From NCBI GenBank assembly GCA_018266915.1, contig JAFDZM010000024.1, positions 1 to 64,000 on the forward strand: a DNA stretch of 64,000 nucleotides. The letters run 5' to 3'. Numbering within the stretch: position 1 is the stretch's first letter; the number at the start of each line of letters is the position of its first letter. A program made the position numbers and the translations under genes. The stretch comes from Bacteroidota bacterium. Its GTDB lineage: Bacteria; Bacteroidota; Bacteroidia; Sphingobacteriales; Sphingobacteriaceae. The notes below the pieces were generated by a model. The model saw only the letters and a program-made list of their open reading frames with translations, had not been told where the DNA came from and ran no database searches. Below, piece by piece: positions 6,989 to 16,109 of this stretch.

Positions 6989-9592
6989 TTATTTCTTGTC
7001 GCTCAGATAAGATTCTATGATACCTGTGACCTCTTTTACTACCGGCTGTTTGAAGAAATCGATATGCTTGGTTTCAACAATCCTTTCTACGATGTTTCCA
7101 TCGATGTATTTACTCCACAGCTTCCTGAATATTGAGTTGCGGTATACTTGTACTTTTTGAAACTCAGATTCATCACCATCGGGACTGGGCTCGTAGATCA
7201 ATAACAGCTCACCGCGATATTTTTGATTGGTCTCATATGAGTCGTGGATATCGTATATGTGGTTTTGAGTTTCTACCTCAAGCACAATCTCCGGAGCGTT
7301 CTGTTTACCCTTTAAAAGTAGTTTTATAAAATATGGCAGTCTCAGGTGCAGGTATTTGAATTTTAAACCTGTGTTTATTTTTTGGAACACCCTGATTTCA
7401 TCTAATATCCTTCTGCTCAGGAACAATCGTTTTGAAGGATATGCAGGGAAGTGGCTTATAGCAGCCACCATATCTACTTTATCACCGCCTTGTTGCAGTT
7501 GTACGGCTACTTCAAATATTGTCCGCGCACCGAGGCTATATCCTACCAGATTATAGGGCCCATGCGGGTGCAACTTTTTGATATGCTCAACAATAAATTT
7601 CACATACTCCTGTACGCTTTTATAGGGAAAATCCTCATGGTCTTCTGTATAGATGATGCCATATAAAGGATTATCACTCTTATAGCTGTTTACAAACTCA
7701 TTGAATATAGTAGGGTAGCTGCTCCACGGTGGGAATATAAATAAAGGCGATCCTGTACCTTCTTTTAGCAGGATGATCGGGTTAACATCCAGTATATTAT
7801 TTGCCTCAATTTTATTAGCCAGCTGCCTGATGGTCGGAAGCTGGTAAAGTATGGTCGAACTTAGGCAACTGTCTGCAGTTGCGTTAATCTGCCCTATTAT
7901 TCTGACAGCCGCCAATGAAGTCCCACCGAGGTCAAAAAAGTTATCATCAATGCCTATCTGTTCAATATTAAGTAGCTTTTGCCATACGGCTGCCAAAGTT
8001 TTTTCTAACTCGGTAGTTGGTTCCGCAAAATCTGCCCGTTTCTCGTGATAGCGCTCTGTGGGCTGCGGGAGATTTTTCTTGTCCACTTTCCCATTGCTGG
8101 TTAACGGCAAAGTTTTCATATTGACATAATATCCCGGTACCATATATCCCGGTACCTGCGATTTTAAATGGGCATTTAATTCAGAAGGTTCGGCAGGGCC
8201 GGTTGTATAGGCGACCAGTTCTTTATCATCGCCGCTAATCACACGTGCTACAACTACCGCCGCTGTTACCTTTGGATGTTGTTCCAATATGGCCGATATC
8301 TCATCCAGCTCAATGCGATAGCCGCGTATTTTTACCTGGTCGTCTATACGGCCAAGGTATTCGATGTTACCATCAGTCAGCCACCGGCCCATATCGCCTG
8401 TGCGGTATATTCTATCTCCGGGTTTATGAGGATTTTCTATGAATCTTTCCCTTGTAAGCTCCGGGCGGTTTAAGTACCCCCGTGTAACACCATCGCCACC
8501 GATATATATTTCCCCAACCTCACCAAAAGGTACCAGTTGTTTATTCTCATCAAAAATATGAATCTGCGTATTAGCTACCGGGCGCCCGATCGGGATAAAT
8601 GGATAAGGATTGCCGCTTCTGTCAAATACATATTCAACCGATGTAATAGTAGTTTCGGTAGGGCCGTATTCATTAATAAAAGTGCAATGGCTGTTCCATT
8701 TTGCGGCAAGCGCAGGCAGGCAGCTTTCACCACCTGTTATTACACGTTTTACGCCACTCATATCTTCGATAGATAATTCTGCCAGGTAAGTAGGTACAGC
8801 GTGAACGTGGGTTACTTTTTTTGCTATAATATATTTTTCAAGGGCTTTTACATCCAGCAGGGTAAATTTATTGATGGCTACCAATCCTGCGCCAGTCAAA
8901 AACGCAATAAATATTTGTTCCGCAGAAGGGTCGAATGTAATGGTTGAAAATTGCAGCACCCGTTCATCCGGTGTTATTTTATACACCTCTTTCTGCGACC
9001 AAAGCAGGTTGACCACATTCCGGTGTTCAACCAATACGCCTTTTGGTTTTCCGGTTGAACCTGATGTATAAATACAATATACCAGATTAGACGATTTTAA
9101 ATTATTTTTTATATTCTGAGTGCTGTATTCGTCTAACGATAATTTAAAACGATCCAATTCGTGATCATCAACAAGAACTTTGCATGCGCTGTCTTCTTTG
9201 ATGTAATTTATACGATCCTCCGGGTAATCCGGGTCGATGGGTACATAAGCGCCGCCAGCTTTTATTATCCCCAGTATCGCAATGATCATCCATTCGCTCC
9301 GGTTCAGCATCATGCCTACCAATTCATCGGGTTGGATGTTGTATGATTGGTTCAGGTAATCAGCAAACTGATTACTGATCGCATTCAATTCAGAATAGGT
9401 AAATTCTTTATGTTCAAAGATAAGGGCAATATTATCTGGAGTCTTTTCTACCTGTTCGTAAAAAAGATCCACAAGGCTCTTGTCCCTGGGGTAGTCAAAG
9501 AAAGTATCATTAAATTCATCAAACAGTTGAATTTCCTCTGTTTTAATAAGGGTCATTTTGTTCAATTCACCTGATAAAGTCTGGTTCGGCAT
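6989..9592 (-). CDS. Single-module nonribosomal peptide synthetase, A-T-TE
   Basis: The 867-residue enzyme has an adenylation domain (about 40-510), a carrier domain (about 525-595) and a thioesterase (about 605-865), with no condensation domain. Visible motifs are A3 YTSGSTGKPKG (175-185), A5 EYGPTETT (308-315), A7 YRTGD (396-400), A8 GRIDDQVKIRGYRIELDEI (414-432), A10 NGKVDKK, carrier LGGTS with the phosphopantetheine Ser559, and thioesterase GYSLGA with nucleophile Ser686; a late His in TKHIDFF may complete the triad. Asp221 lines up with the Asp that binds the amino group in amino-acid-activating domains, so the substrate is probably an alpha-amino acid, not an aryl-keto acid. No phosphopantetheinyl transferase or tailoring gene lies nearby. 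Confidence 0.9.
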   Translation of the reverse strand: MPNQTLSGELNKMTLIKTEEIQLFDEFNDTFFDYPRDKSLVDLFYEQVEKTPDNIALIFEHKEFTYSELNAISNQFADYLNQSYNIQPDELVGMMLNRSEWMIIAILGIIKAGGAYVPIDPDYPEDRINYIKEDSACKVLVDDHELDRFKLSLDEYSTQNIKNNLKSSNLVYCIYTSGSTGKPKGVLVEHRNVVNLLWSQKEVYKITPDERVLQFSTITFDPSAEQIFIAFLTGAGLVAINKFTLLDVKALEKYIIAKKVTHVHAVPTYLAELSIEDMSGVKRVITGGESCLPALAAKWNSHCTFINEYGPTETTITSVEYVFDRSGNPYPFIPIGRPVANTQIHIFDENKQLVPFGEVGEIYIGGDGVTRGYLNRPELTRERFIENPHKPGDRIYRTGDMGRWLTDGNIEYLGRIDDQVKIRGYRIELDEISAILEQHPKVTAAVVVARVISGDDKELVAYTTGPAEPSELNAHLKSQVPGYMVPGYYVNMKTLPLTSNGKVDKKNLPQPTERYHEKRADFAEPTTELEKTLAAVWQKLLNIEQIGIDDNFFDLGGTSLAAVRIIGQINATADSCLSSTILYQLPTIRQLANKIEANNILDVNPIILLKEGTGSPLFIFPPWSSYPTIFNEFVNSYKSDNPLYGIIYTEDHEDFPYKSVQEYVKFIVEHIKKLHPHGPYNLVGYSLGARTIFEVAVQLQQGGDKVDMVAAISHFPAYPSKRLFLSRRILDEIRVFQKINTGLKFKYLHLRLPYFIKLLLKGKQNAPEIVLEVETQNHIYDIHDSYETNQKYRGELLLIYEPSPDGDESEFQKVQVYRNSIFRKLWSKYIDGNIVERIVETKHIDFFKQPVVKEVTGIIESYLSDKK

Positions 9593-9901
9593 GTTTGTTT
9601 TTTTTAACCTGCATTTCTAATATGTTTTTAACAATTAGAATTCTAAGGTTTATGTTTTCGGTTTGCCATTCTTACGGAAAAACGGATAAATTGGTTGTTA
9701 TCAATCAAATATCGTATTTTAAAATTTAATCCCATCAAGCAATTTTATTTCTTCTTAGGGCCATTCGCTAAAATGTATTGAGTTAGGATTATGCGTCAAA
9801 ACTAAAATAAATATTTTAAAAATATAAAATCTATATATTATGTAGATATTAGAAGCACATATTGAATCACATAATTCGTTTGAGCAATAACATAGTGGTA
9901 T
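9593..9901. other. Upstream region of the synthetase gene, no gene seen
   Basis: About 300 nt of AT-rich sequence that should hold the promoter of the minus-strand synthetase gene. I found no clear TAnnTTTG element, ORF or hairpin. Confidence 0.4.
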
Positions 9902-9945
9902 AAAAAATGAAAACCGGTGCTGCCTTAAACAACCCCGGTTTCATT
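9902..9945 (-). terminator. Intrinsic terminator on the minus strand without a known gene above it
   Basis: The stem aatgaaaaccgg (9906-9917) / ccggtttcatt (9935-9945) is followed on the minus strand by a run of T (9907-9902). The only minus-strand reading frame just upstream is a 23-codon ORF at 9964-10035, ending 18 nt before the hairpin, so this may end a tiny transcript. Confidence 0.6.
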
Positions 9946-9963
9946 CCCTGGACAGGAGAACTG

Positions 9964-10035
9964 TTATGAAAGCTCAAAAATAACCCTATTATATTCAGCA
10001 AGGAAAAGATTAACATTTTTTAACTTTTCGGGCAT
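9964..10035 (-). CDS. Possible 23-residue peptide ORF before a terminator
   Basis: A minus-strand ATG frame of 23 codons (starts MPEKLKNVN, ends FELS) stops 18 nt before a good intrinsic terminator. Its start region overlaps the leader of the plus-strand YciI gene. Size alone gives it little weight; the nearby terminator is the only support. Confidence 0.25.
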   Translation of the reverse strand: MPEKLKNVNLFLAEYNRVIFELS

Positions 10036-10081
10036 TAGAGGCAGAATACTATCTTTGATGATAACCGATTATAAGATACAT

Positions 10082-10372
10082 ATGCCTCATTATTTTTTGA
10101 AACTAAACCCAAGCCGTCCAACTTTTGCCCAGGATATGACGGCAGAAGAAAGAAACATTATGCTACGGCATGTCGCTTACTGGACCGATTTGATGAACAA
10201 GGGCCTGGTTGTAGTATTTGGTCCGGTGATGGATCCTAAAGAAGTATATGGGGTAGGGGTAGTTGAAACAGAAACCGAAGAGCAATTAAAAGAGCTGATC
10301 AAAAATGATCCGGCTACAAGTATCAATCGTTATGAATATTATCCGATGAGGGCAGTGACAACTGTAAAATAA
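10082..10372 (+). CDS. YciI family protein
   Basis: The YciI domain (dimeric alpha-beta barrel, related to muconolactone isomerase) fills the whole 96-residue protein: MPHYFLKLNPSRPTF at the start, a central HVAYWTDLMNKGLVVVFGPV, and a C-terminal Y(E)YYPMR strand. The longest frame opens at TTG 10055 or ATG 10058; ATG 10082 is preferred because the domain's first beta strand starts there. Family members are small cytoplasmic proteins of mostly unknown reaction, and a central His/Asp pair is thought to be catalytic. It appears to be a single-gene unit. Confidence 0.85.
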   Translation: MPHYFLKLNPSRPTFAQDMTAEERNIMLRHVAYWTDLMNKGLVVVFGPVMDPKEVYGVGVVETETEEQLKELIKNDPATSINRYEYYPMRAVTTVK

Positions 10373-10403
10373 AAAATGCGTTCCGTATCTCACCCCGGAA
10401 CGC
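10371..10403 (-). terminator. Hairpin with T tract on the minus strand, CGTTCCG stem
   Basis: The stem gcgttccg (10378-10385) / cggaacgc (10396-10403) is followed on the minus strand by T6 (10376-10371). No plus-strand T tract follows, so it faces a minus-strand transcript although no long gene exists there. It is nearly the same as the hairpin at 15277-15308. Confidence 0.55.
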
Positions 10404-10404
10404 A

Positions 10405-10765
10405 CCTCAACATCACTCTCAATGATATTGATTCAACTAAATCTCAGATAATATTTGAATATTGATCCAAGCTCTTTATGATCGTTTTTGACCTTGTGTT
10501 ATCAAATGGGACCTGTTTTTTGTTTTGAACAGGTAAAAATATTTATACATTGTATATCAATCAATTGAGGCTTTTGTTTTCAAAAGATCAATATATTTTT
10601 CCAATATTAATGAACAGATGTTTTTGCTAAAAATTGTGCCCGTATAAACTTAAATTTTATTTAGCAATAAAAATTAAATGTTATTGGTACAATTATAATC
10701 AATTATGTTAAAATTACAGGCATTTGATGCATATTTATGCCTGTTGTTACGATAAGTATTAAAAA
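10405..10765. other. Intergenic region before the acylase gene
   Basis: Contains a 24-codon minus-strand ORF (10476-10550) of doubtful status, an AT-rich promoter zone, and a small hairpin caggcat...atgcctg just before the acylase start. No other structure seen. Confidence 0.35.
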
Positions 10766-12955
10766 ATGAGAAAAATAATATCCGCTTTTTTGCTTTTTGT
10801 ACCGTTTTGCTGTGCTGCTCAGAACTTTACAAAAACTGAGATCGTGCGGTTTAAAACTGAGGCAAAGGCGGTAACTATTATTCGTGATAATTGGGGGATA
10901 CCGCATATCTATGGGAAAACTGATGCCGGTGCGGTTTTTGGATTGATGTATGCCGAGTGCGAGGAGAATTTTAAAGGTATTGAACATAATTATTTATATC
11001 AGCTTGGCCGGCAATCTGAAGCGGATGGCGAAAGTAAATTATATACTGATATACAATTGCAACTGATTGCTGATAGCGCCGATGCGATAAAAGATTATAA
11101 GACAAGCCCCCTATGGTTTAAAGAACTGATGGACGCCTTTGCTGATGGAATTAACTATTACCTGTATATGCATCCTGAAGTAAAGCCTGCAGTTTTTCAT
11201 CACTTTAAGCCGTGGTATGCCTTAATGTTTACCGATGGCAGCGTTTCTGCAACACAAACCGGGGGCATCAATATTAAAGAAACGCAGAATTTTTATAGCA
11301 ATGGACCGGAAAGCCTGGGAGATGTATCATCTTTCCATACCACTGAGAACGTAATCACCGAAAGGGAAACCGGGTCAAATGGGTTTGCTCTTGCGCCATC
11401 GCGTACGGCGTCCGGTCATGCTATGTTGTATATCAACCCCCATGTGCCTTTTTATTTCAGGGATGAGGTGCATGTGGTAAGTGATGAAGGCCTGAATGCG
11501 TATGGCGCTGCTACTTGGGGTAATTTCTTTGTTTACCAGGGGTTTAATCCTCACTGCGGATGGATGCATACCACCAGCAATGCCGATGTAGCCGATTTGT
11601 ATGCAGAAAAAGTGATTAAAAAGGCTGGCAAATGGTACTATGAATACGATGGTAAACTAAAACCAGTGATTACCCGTCAACTGGTAATGAATGTTAAAAA
11701 TGGCGGCAAAACAGAACGCCGAATAATAACGGGATACTATACGCATCATGGCCCTGTGTTGGGGGCGCGCAACGGCAAATGGCTGGCTTTGAGGTCGAAT
11801 AATCGTTCATACAATGCTTTGCTCGAATCCTGGCTGATAACCAAGGCGCATAATTTTGAGGAATATAAAAAAGCCATGCAATTAGTATCCAACGGTAGTA
11901 ATAACACCGTTTATGCTGACGATAAGGGCCATATCGCTTTCTGGAACGGTAATTTTATGCCAAAGCGCGACCCTAAATTGGATTGGACTTTACCTGTTGA
12001 CGGCACAACATCGGCAACCGAATGGAGGGGGACGCATCTTTTAAATGAAATCGTGCATGTTTATGACCCTGCAACAGGCTGGATAGAGAATTGCAATTCG
12101 ACACCCTATACATGCTCCGGAACAAGCAGTCCTGATAAAAGTAAATATCCGGCTTATATGGCAACCGACGGACAAAATTATCGCGGGATTAATGCGCTGC
12201 GACTATTCAGCAATGCCAAAAATGTGACGCTGGATGAGTTGATCTCTAAAGGTTATGACCATTATCTCGCCATGTTTGATGATGTGTTGCCGCCTTTGTT
12301 CAGCGCATACGAATCAGCAAATGATTCAATCAAAATGGCCCTTGCTCAACCTATTGATATCATGAAAAAATGGGACCGGCGTTCGTCTGCAAATTCAGTA
12401 GCTACTGCCATTGCTATAGAATGGGGCACCCGCTTAATAGATGAATTACCGCACGCGCAAACTGTGGAAGAATCTACCTATCAGACTATACGTTTTGCAA
12501 AAATGCTTAAGGGAATGAGTTCGAAACAGCAGCTCGAATTGTTTAGTGAATCATTAAAAAGCCTCGAAAAACGCTACGGAACGTGGCAAATAGAGTGGGG
12601 CGAAATAAATCGGTACCAAAGGCCCGCTGATGGCATAACATTTGACGATAAATTACCCAGCATACCCGTTGCCCTGGTGGGATCGCAATTTGGACAGCTG
12701 CCATCGTTCCAGAGTAAAAGTGTGAATACACAAAAACGGTATGGCTACAGTGGCAATAGTTTTATTGCGGCTGTTGAATTTGGTCCGAGGCTAAAGGCTA
12801 AAAGTATTATCACCGGTGGCGAATCGTTTGATCCGTCATCCGCGCATTTTACTGATCAGGCCGAAGGTTTTATTAACGGGCATTTTAAGGACATCTGGTT
12901 CTATCGTAACGATGTGATTAAACATGCCGTAAAAATCTATCATCCCGGCGAATAA
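10766..12955 (+). CDS. Periplasmic acylase, penicillin amidase family (S45)
   Basis: The 729-residue precursor has a signal peptide (residues 1-18, ending CCAAQ). It follows the Ntn-hydrolase plan of penicillin G and homoserine-lactone acylases: an alpha chain that begins with VTIIRDNWGIPHIYG, a spacer, and a beta chain whose N-terminal nucleophile is Ser204 in the TGSNGFAL motif. The family self-cleaves before this Ser and then hydrolyses amide bonds of acylated substrates. Possible natural substrates include acyl-homoserine lactones, antibiotics or acyl peptides; sequence does not decide. It is followed closely by a small secreted protein gene (37 nt). Confidence 0.9.
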   Translation: MRKIISAFLLFVPFCCAAQNFTKTEIVRFKTEAKAVTIIRDNWGIPHIYGKTDAGAVFGLMYAECEENFKGIEHNYLYQLGRQSEADGESKLYTDIQLQLIADSADAIKDYKTSPLWFKELMDAFADGINYYLYMHPEVKPAVFHHFKPWYALMFTDGSVSATQTGGINIKETQNFYSNGPESLGDVSSFHTTENVITERETGSNGFALAPSRTASGHAMLYINPHVPFYFRDEVHVVSDEGLNAYGAATWGNFFVYQGFNPHCGWMHTTSNADVADLYAEKVIKKAGKWYYEYDGKLKPVITRQLVMNVKNGGKTERRIITGYYTHHGPVLGARNGKWLALRSNNRSYNALLESWLITKAHNFEEYKKAMQLVSNGSNNTVYADDKGHIAFWNGNFMPKRDPKLDWTLPVDGTTSATEWRGTHLLNEIVHVYDPATGWIENCNSTPYTCSGTSSPDKSKYPAYMATDGQNYRGINALRLFSNAKNVTLDELISKGYDHYLAMFDDVLPPLFSAYESANDSIKMALAQPIDIMKKWDRRSSANSVATAIAIEWGTRLIDELPHAQTVEESTYQTIRFAKMLKGMSSKQQLELFSESLKSLEKRYGTWQIEWGEINRYQRPADGITFDDKLPSIPVALVGSQFGQLPSFQSKSVNTQKRYGYSGNSFIAAVEFGPRLKAKSIITGGESFDPSSAHFTDQAEGFINGHFKDIWFYRNDVIKHAVKIYHPGE

Positions 12956-12992
12956 AAGCTAAGGGATGGCATTTTCTTTTTTTATAACTGAT

Positions 12993-13469
12993 ATGATGAA
13001 AAAATGTCTGTTTATTGGCGTATTACTTTTTGCAGGGATAACATGCCGCGCACAAAGCCTGTCGTTAGAAGAACTGCAGGGCCTTACCGCTATGACTACC
13101 GACCAGGTGCACAATTTCCTGATCATAAACAAAGGCTTCAAACCTCTTGGAAAAATTACGATTAATGGAAAAAGTTTCGAGCAGTTCAAAAGCAATCGTA
13201 TTGATCCGTCAACGGCCGAAACCATAGCCCTTGGGCAAAGCAACCAGTTAATGAGCGGCAACACTACCAGGCAGGTAATCTATCACACATTGCGTTTCCA
13301 GGACCTCAATTCCTTTTATACCCAGGCCAAACGCTCAACCATGACGCTGATCTTCGAGGGGAGGGACGCTTATCAGAATATTTACCGCTTTGATAACTCA
13401 CTTTTTACGACGGTCATAAACGTCAGCCTCGATAAAAGGTCTGGTACCGTGCAATTGGATGAGAAATAG
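12993..13469 (+). CDS. Small exported protein, unknown function
   Basis: The frame opens at ATG 12966, but ATG 12993/12996 gives a clean signal peptide (MKKCLFIG... to CRAQ, about 21 residues) and is preferred. The mature part is about 137 residues, with alternating helices and strands and no recognisable catalytic motif. It lies 37 nt after the acylase gene and 53 nt before a membrane protein gene on the same strand, so the three may form one transcript. I do not recognise the family. Confidence 0.65.
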   Translation: MMKKCLFIGVLLFAGITCRAQSLSLEELQGLTAMTTDQVHNFLIINKGFKPLGKITINGKSFEQFKSNRIDPSTAETIALGQSNQLMSGNTTRQVIYHTLRFQDLNSFYTQAKRSTMTLIFEGRDAYQNIYRFDNSLFTTVINVSLDKRSGTVQLDEK

Positions 13470-13522
13470 AAACTTTACTGCCGAATTTTCGTAAAAAGGG
13501 GTTGTTGGTAAAAAACATACCC

Positions 13523-14026
13523 ATGGACTACAACAGAACCTTCAAATCAATCACACCCGACAGTGCACTTAAAACGCTTGTGTTTACACACATTGCGCTG
13601 CTGGCATTCCAGATGCTTTTTGCGATTATAGCATTTGCCCAAACAACCAGGATGTATTTTGGCGTTATGAATATGGACGACCAGTTTGTATTTATTGCAC
13701 CTGTGCTTGCCCTGGGCGGTTTTTTTGGTGGCTACCTGATATTTAAGAAACAAAAGTATGTCCTGAGTGAAAAGGAAAATATACAGGAAAGGCTTACCGG
13801 GTATCAATCGGTTCTGATTACCCGTTTCGTACTGATACAAGGGCCGGCTATATTTGCGATAGTCGCTTATATCCTTAGCGGTAATATATTTTTCCTGTTT
13901 ATCACCGGGGTAATGTCTGCTTACTTTATTTTCTTACGTCCTACGCGCGAAAAAATAGAAAGCGACCTTCGTTTTAGCTTTGATAGTCCGATGATCCACC
14001 AACTGGAACACGAAGAGATCAACTAA
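13523..14026 (+). CDS. Four-helix integral membrane protein, unknown function
   Basis: The start is ATG 13523 (MDYNRTFK); an upstream TTG is less likely. The 167-residue protein has four hydrophobic segments at roughly residues 20-42, 57-75, 103-122 and 125-142, and a charged C-terminal tail after PTREKIESDL. This layout is common in small conserved Bacteroidota membrane proteins without known function. No enzyme motif is visible. Confidence 0.65.
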   Translation: MDYNRTFKSITPDSALKTLVFTHIALLAFQMLFAIIAFAQTTRMYFGVMNMDDQFVFIAPVLALGGFFGGYLIFKKQKYVLSEKENIQERLTGYQSVLITRFVLIQGPAIFAIVAYILSGNIFFLFITGVMSAYFIFLRPTREKIESDLRFSFDSPMIHQLEHEEIN

Positions 14027-14109
14027 ATTTTTTCTTTCGGCAAAATATTTTGCAGGGCAATTCTGTTATTTCATTTTTGTAACTTTATTTAAAGTTTAGC
14101 GACACTGTT

Positions 14110-14298
14110 ATGCGTATTTTGAAATTTATGGCGATAGGCGCCGCTGTAGGATATGGCATCTATTACCTGACGAAAGAAAAAGAAAACGGCAAATCGATAC
14201 TCGAAGAATTGCTTGAAGATGCCCCTGACTATGCAGACCGTGCAAAAAAATACGTAGAGTATACTTTAGACCAGATAGCCGAACGCTTTCAGGTATAA
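14110..14298 (+). CDS. Small membrane-anchored protein, YtxH-like
   Basis: This 62-residue protein starts with a hydrophobic Gly/Ala-rich segment (FMAIGAAVGYGIYYL, residues 6-20), then a charged linker and an amphipathic helix to the end. The layout resembles YtxH-type general stress proteins and other small membrane-tethered helices. Start is the only good ATG. Family assignment is tentative. Confidence 0.55.
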   Translation: MRILKFMAIGAAVGYGIYYLTKEKENGKSILEELLEDAPDYADRAKKYVEYTLDQIAERFQV

Positions 14299-14373
14299 TG
14301 ATAGCTATGATTAATAATGACAAATATAAAATCATAGCCTTTCAAAAAATCAGCAAAATCATAAGTCAAGGCA

Positions 14374-14946
14374 TCACCTTATTACAACGCTAAACCTATG
14401 CGTACCATAGCTGTTAGTATCCGCCTTAATCACATCAAAACGGTAATTCCAAATCCTGATATTAAGGGAGTCTTTCCGGTAGGCGTCCTTTAGCCATATG
14501 CCAACATTAGCAGGAATGTTTTTTGTAAAACTCGTTTTTAGAAGATATACCCCATCATTTTTGGCTGTTACCTTCAGCGGAATAGTATAACCCTGAGAAA
14601 ACGGTACAGTTTGTACGGCGCAGCTTATGCCATCGCGGGTGATAGTGGACAAACTCCCTTTTCCAAAGCCGGCAAAATAAGGCGCATCCTGCGAGTTTGA
14701 ATAATTACACGATGCAGAATGCCTGAAACCCAGAAAAGTTTCATCAAGGACAGCTGAATCCAGCTGAAGTTTAATTTTTAACGACGCGCCATCAGGGATG
14801 GTGTCGGTTTGTGCGGCGACAGTCTGTGTGGCAGGCGGAATAGCAGGGGTACTGGGTGCAACAGGGGACGGGTTGTTCTCAGCTTTCTTTTGACAGGCAC
14901 CAAGGAATATTACGCCTGCCACAGACATTAATATAACTTTCCTCAT
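14374..14946 (-). CDS. Lipoprotein, unknown function
   Basis: The 190-residue protein has a lipobox (FLGAC, Cys at residue 18) followed by a low-complexity Pro/Thr/Ala linker (about residues 22-47) and a compact C-terminal domain with two further cysteines (CNYS, ISCAV) that could form a disulfide. It is probably attached to a membrane facing the periplasm or surface. No family recognised; monocistronic. Confidence 0.65.
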   Translation of the reverse strand: MRKVILMSVAGVIFLGACQKKAENNPSPVAPSTPAIPPATQTVAAQTDTIPDGASLKIKLQLDSAVLDETFLGFRHSASCNYSNSQDAPYFAGFGKGSLSTITRDGISCAVQTVPFSQGYTIPLKVTAKNDGVYLLKTSFTKNIPANVGIWLKDAYRKDSLNIRIWNYRFDVIKADTNSYGTHRFSVVIR

Positions 14947-15276
14947 GCGAACAATTATCTTTAACTACTAAGTAACACTTTATACGATGTTATTGTTCGG
15001 AAGTTGGATGCTTTCAGGGCCTATTTTTCAACATTTTGACTTGGTTATTAACATTTTAGACTAAGTAAATAGTTTGAAATTCTGAGCCCTTACTATTGTA
15101 ACAAGTATTTTACAATTTTCATATAAGGAAAGTCAGACTGTAGAATACCGGAAGATTCATTCCGGTTAAACGGAAACATTTCAAAAATTTAAATTTTGTA
15201 TCGCTCTTTTGGGTTTAATTATAAAGATACGTTATAAATTAAAGGGTAAATTTTTTTAATGAAATTATCCTTAAAT
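14947..15276. other. Intergenic AT-rich stretch
   Basis: About 330 nt that should hold the lipoprotein promoter. One tidy hairpin is present (accggaa 15147-15153 / ttccggt 15160-15166). No ORF of note. Confidence 0.4.
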
Positions 15277-15308
15277 AAAAAACGTTCCGGATCTCATCCC
15301 GGAACGTT
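15277..15308 (-). terminator. Intrinsic terminator with CGTTCCGG stem
   Basis: Perfect 10-bp stem aacgttccgg (15281-15290) / ccggaacgtt (15299-15308), 8-nt loop, with T tract on the minus strand. It could end the YceI transcript (stop 179 nt upstream). Stem and loop are close to the hairpin at 10371-10403. Confidence 0.7.
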
Positions 15309-15379
15309 CATCTACTAAATCAAGATCAACCTCATGTTTATTGATCCTACTGCCATCTTTCTCAAGGATGGAAGGTCTT

Positions 15380-15486
15380 GGTTGGTTTAATGGTTAAGTA
15401 GTTGAATAGTTAAGTAGTTTAGCGGTTGATTAGGAGAAAACAAATCAACCATTTAACCGAGCAACTACTTAACCAATCAACCAACC
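15380..15486. repeat. Inverted repeat with 25-nt arms after the YceI gene
   Basis: Arms ggttggtttaatggttaagt... (15380-15404) and its near-complement (15462-15486) match at 22 of 25 positions. Between them lie further gttaagtagtt and tcaacc units, so the whole piece folds on itself. It directly abuts the YceI stop codon. Confidence 0.7.
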
Positions 15487-16056
15487 TTAAATCTGCCCAA
15501 ATTCGCCGTTGGCGCGTATTTGTATCTCCTCACTCACCACTGCAGCAGGCATATGACCCACGCCAAAATCATTACGGTTAATAGTACCTGTTACTTTAAA
15601 ACCTGCTATCGGCTTTTGAGTGCGCATGTCTTTGCCAACGCCGTTCAGTGTTAAATCAAGATCTACCTGTTTGGTTATGCCATGCATAGTCAGGTCGCCG
15701 GTGAGTTTATATTTCTTATCGTCGATTTTGGTGATGCTTTTGCTTTTAAAGGTGATTTGCGGAAATTTTGCAGCATCAAAAAAGTCAGGACTTTTGATGT
15801 GATTATCGCGCATGTCATTGTCTGTACTAACTGATGCTACATCGGTGCTCATTTCAAATACAGCATCGCTGAAGTCAGGTTTAGACGAGGTAATACTTGC
15901 ATCGAACTTTTTAAAGTTGCCGTCTACTTCCGAGAGTGAGAGGTGGGTTACCGTGAATCCTACCTTGGCGTGTGCTTTGTCTACCTGCCATTTGGTTTGT
16001 GCAAAAAGCGCAATGCTCAATACCATTGTTGCCGCCAATAATGTAATCTTCTTCAT
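15487..16056 (-). CDS. YceI family periplasmic protein
   Basis: The 189-residue protein has a signal peptide (residues 1-19, ending LFAQ) and the full YceI lipocalin-like domain: WQVDKAHAKVGFTVTHL, a DMRDNHIKSPDFFDAAKFP block and GDLTMHGITKQVDLDL. YceI proteins bind polyprenyl or other long isoprenoid lipids in the periplasm; the physiological role is open. It is transcribed in the same direction as the outer-membrane barrel gene that begins upstream, with 53 nt between them. Confidence 0.93.
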   Translation of the reverse strand: MKKITLLAATMVLSIALFAQTKWQVDKAHAKVGFTVTHLSLSEVDGNFKKFDASITSSKPDFSDAVFEMSTDVASVSTDNDMRDNHIKSPDFFDAAKFPQITFKSKSITKIDDKKYKLTGDLTMHGITKQVDLDLTLNGVGKDMRTQKPIAGFKVTGTINRNDFGVGHMPAAVVSEEIQIRANGEFGQI

Positions 16057-16109
16057 GTTGTTTTTATTTATAGTTTATTAATTAGGATGTTATTGAATCA
16101 GGGACAGGG

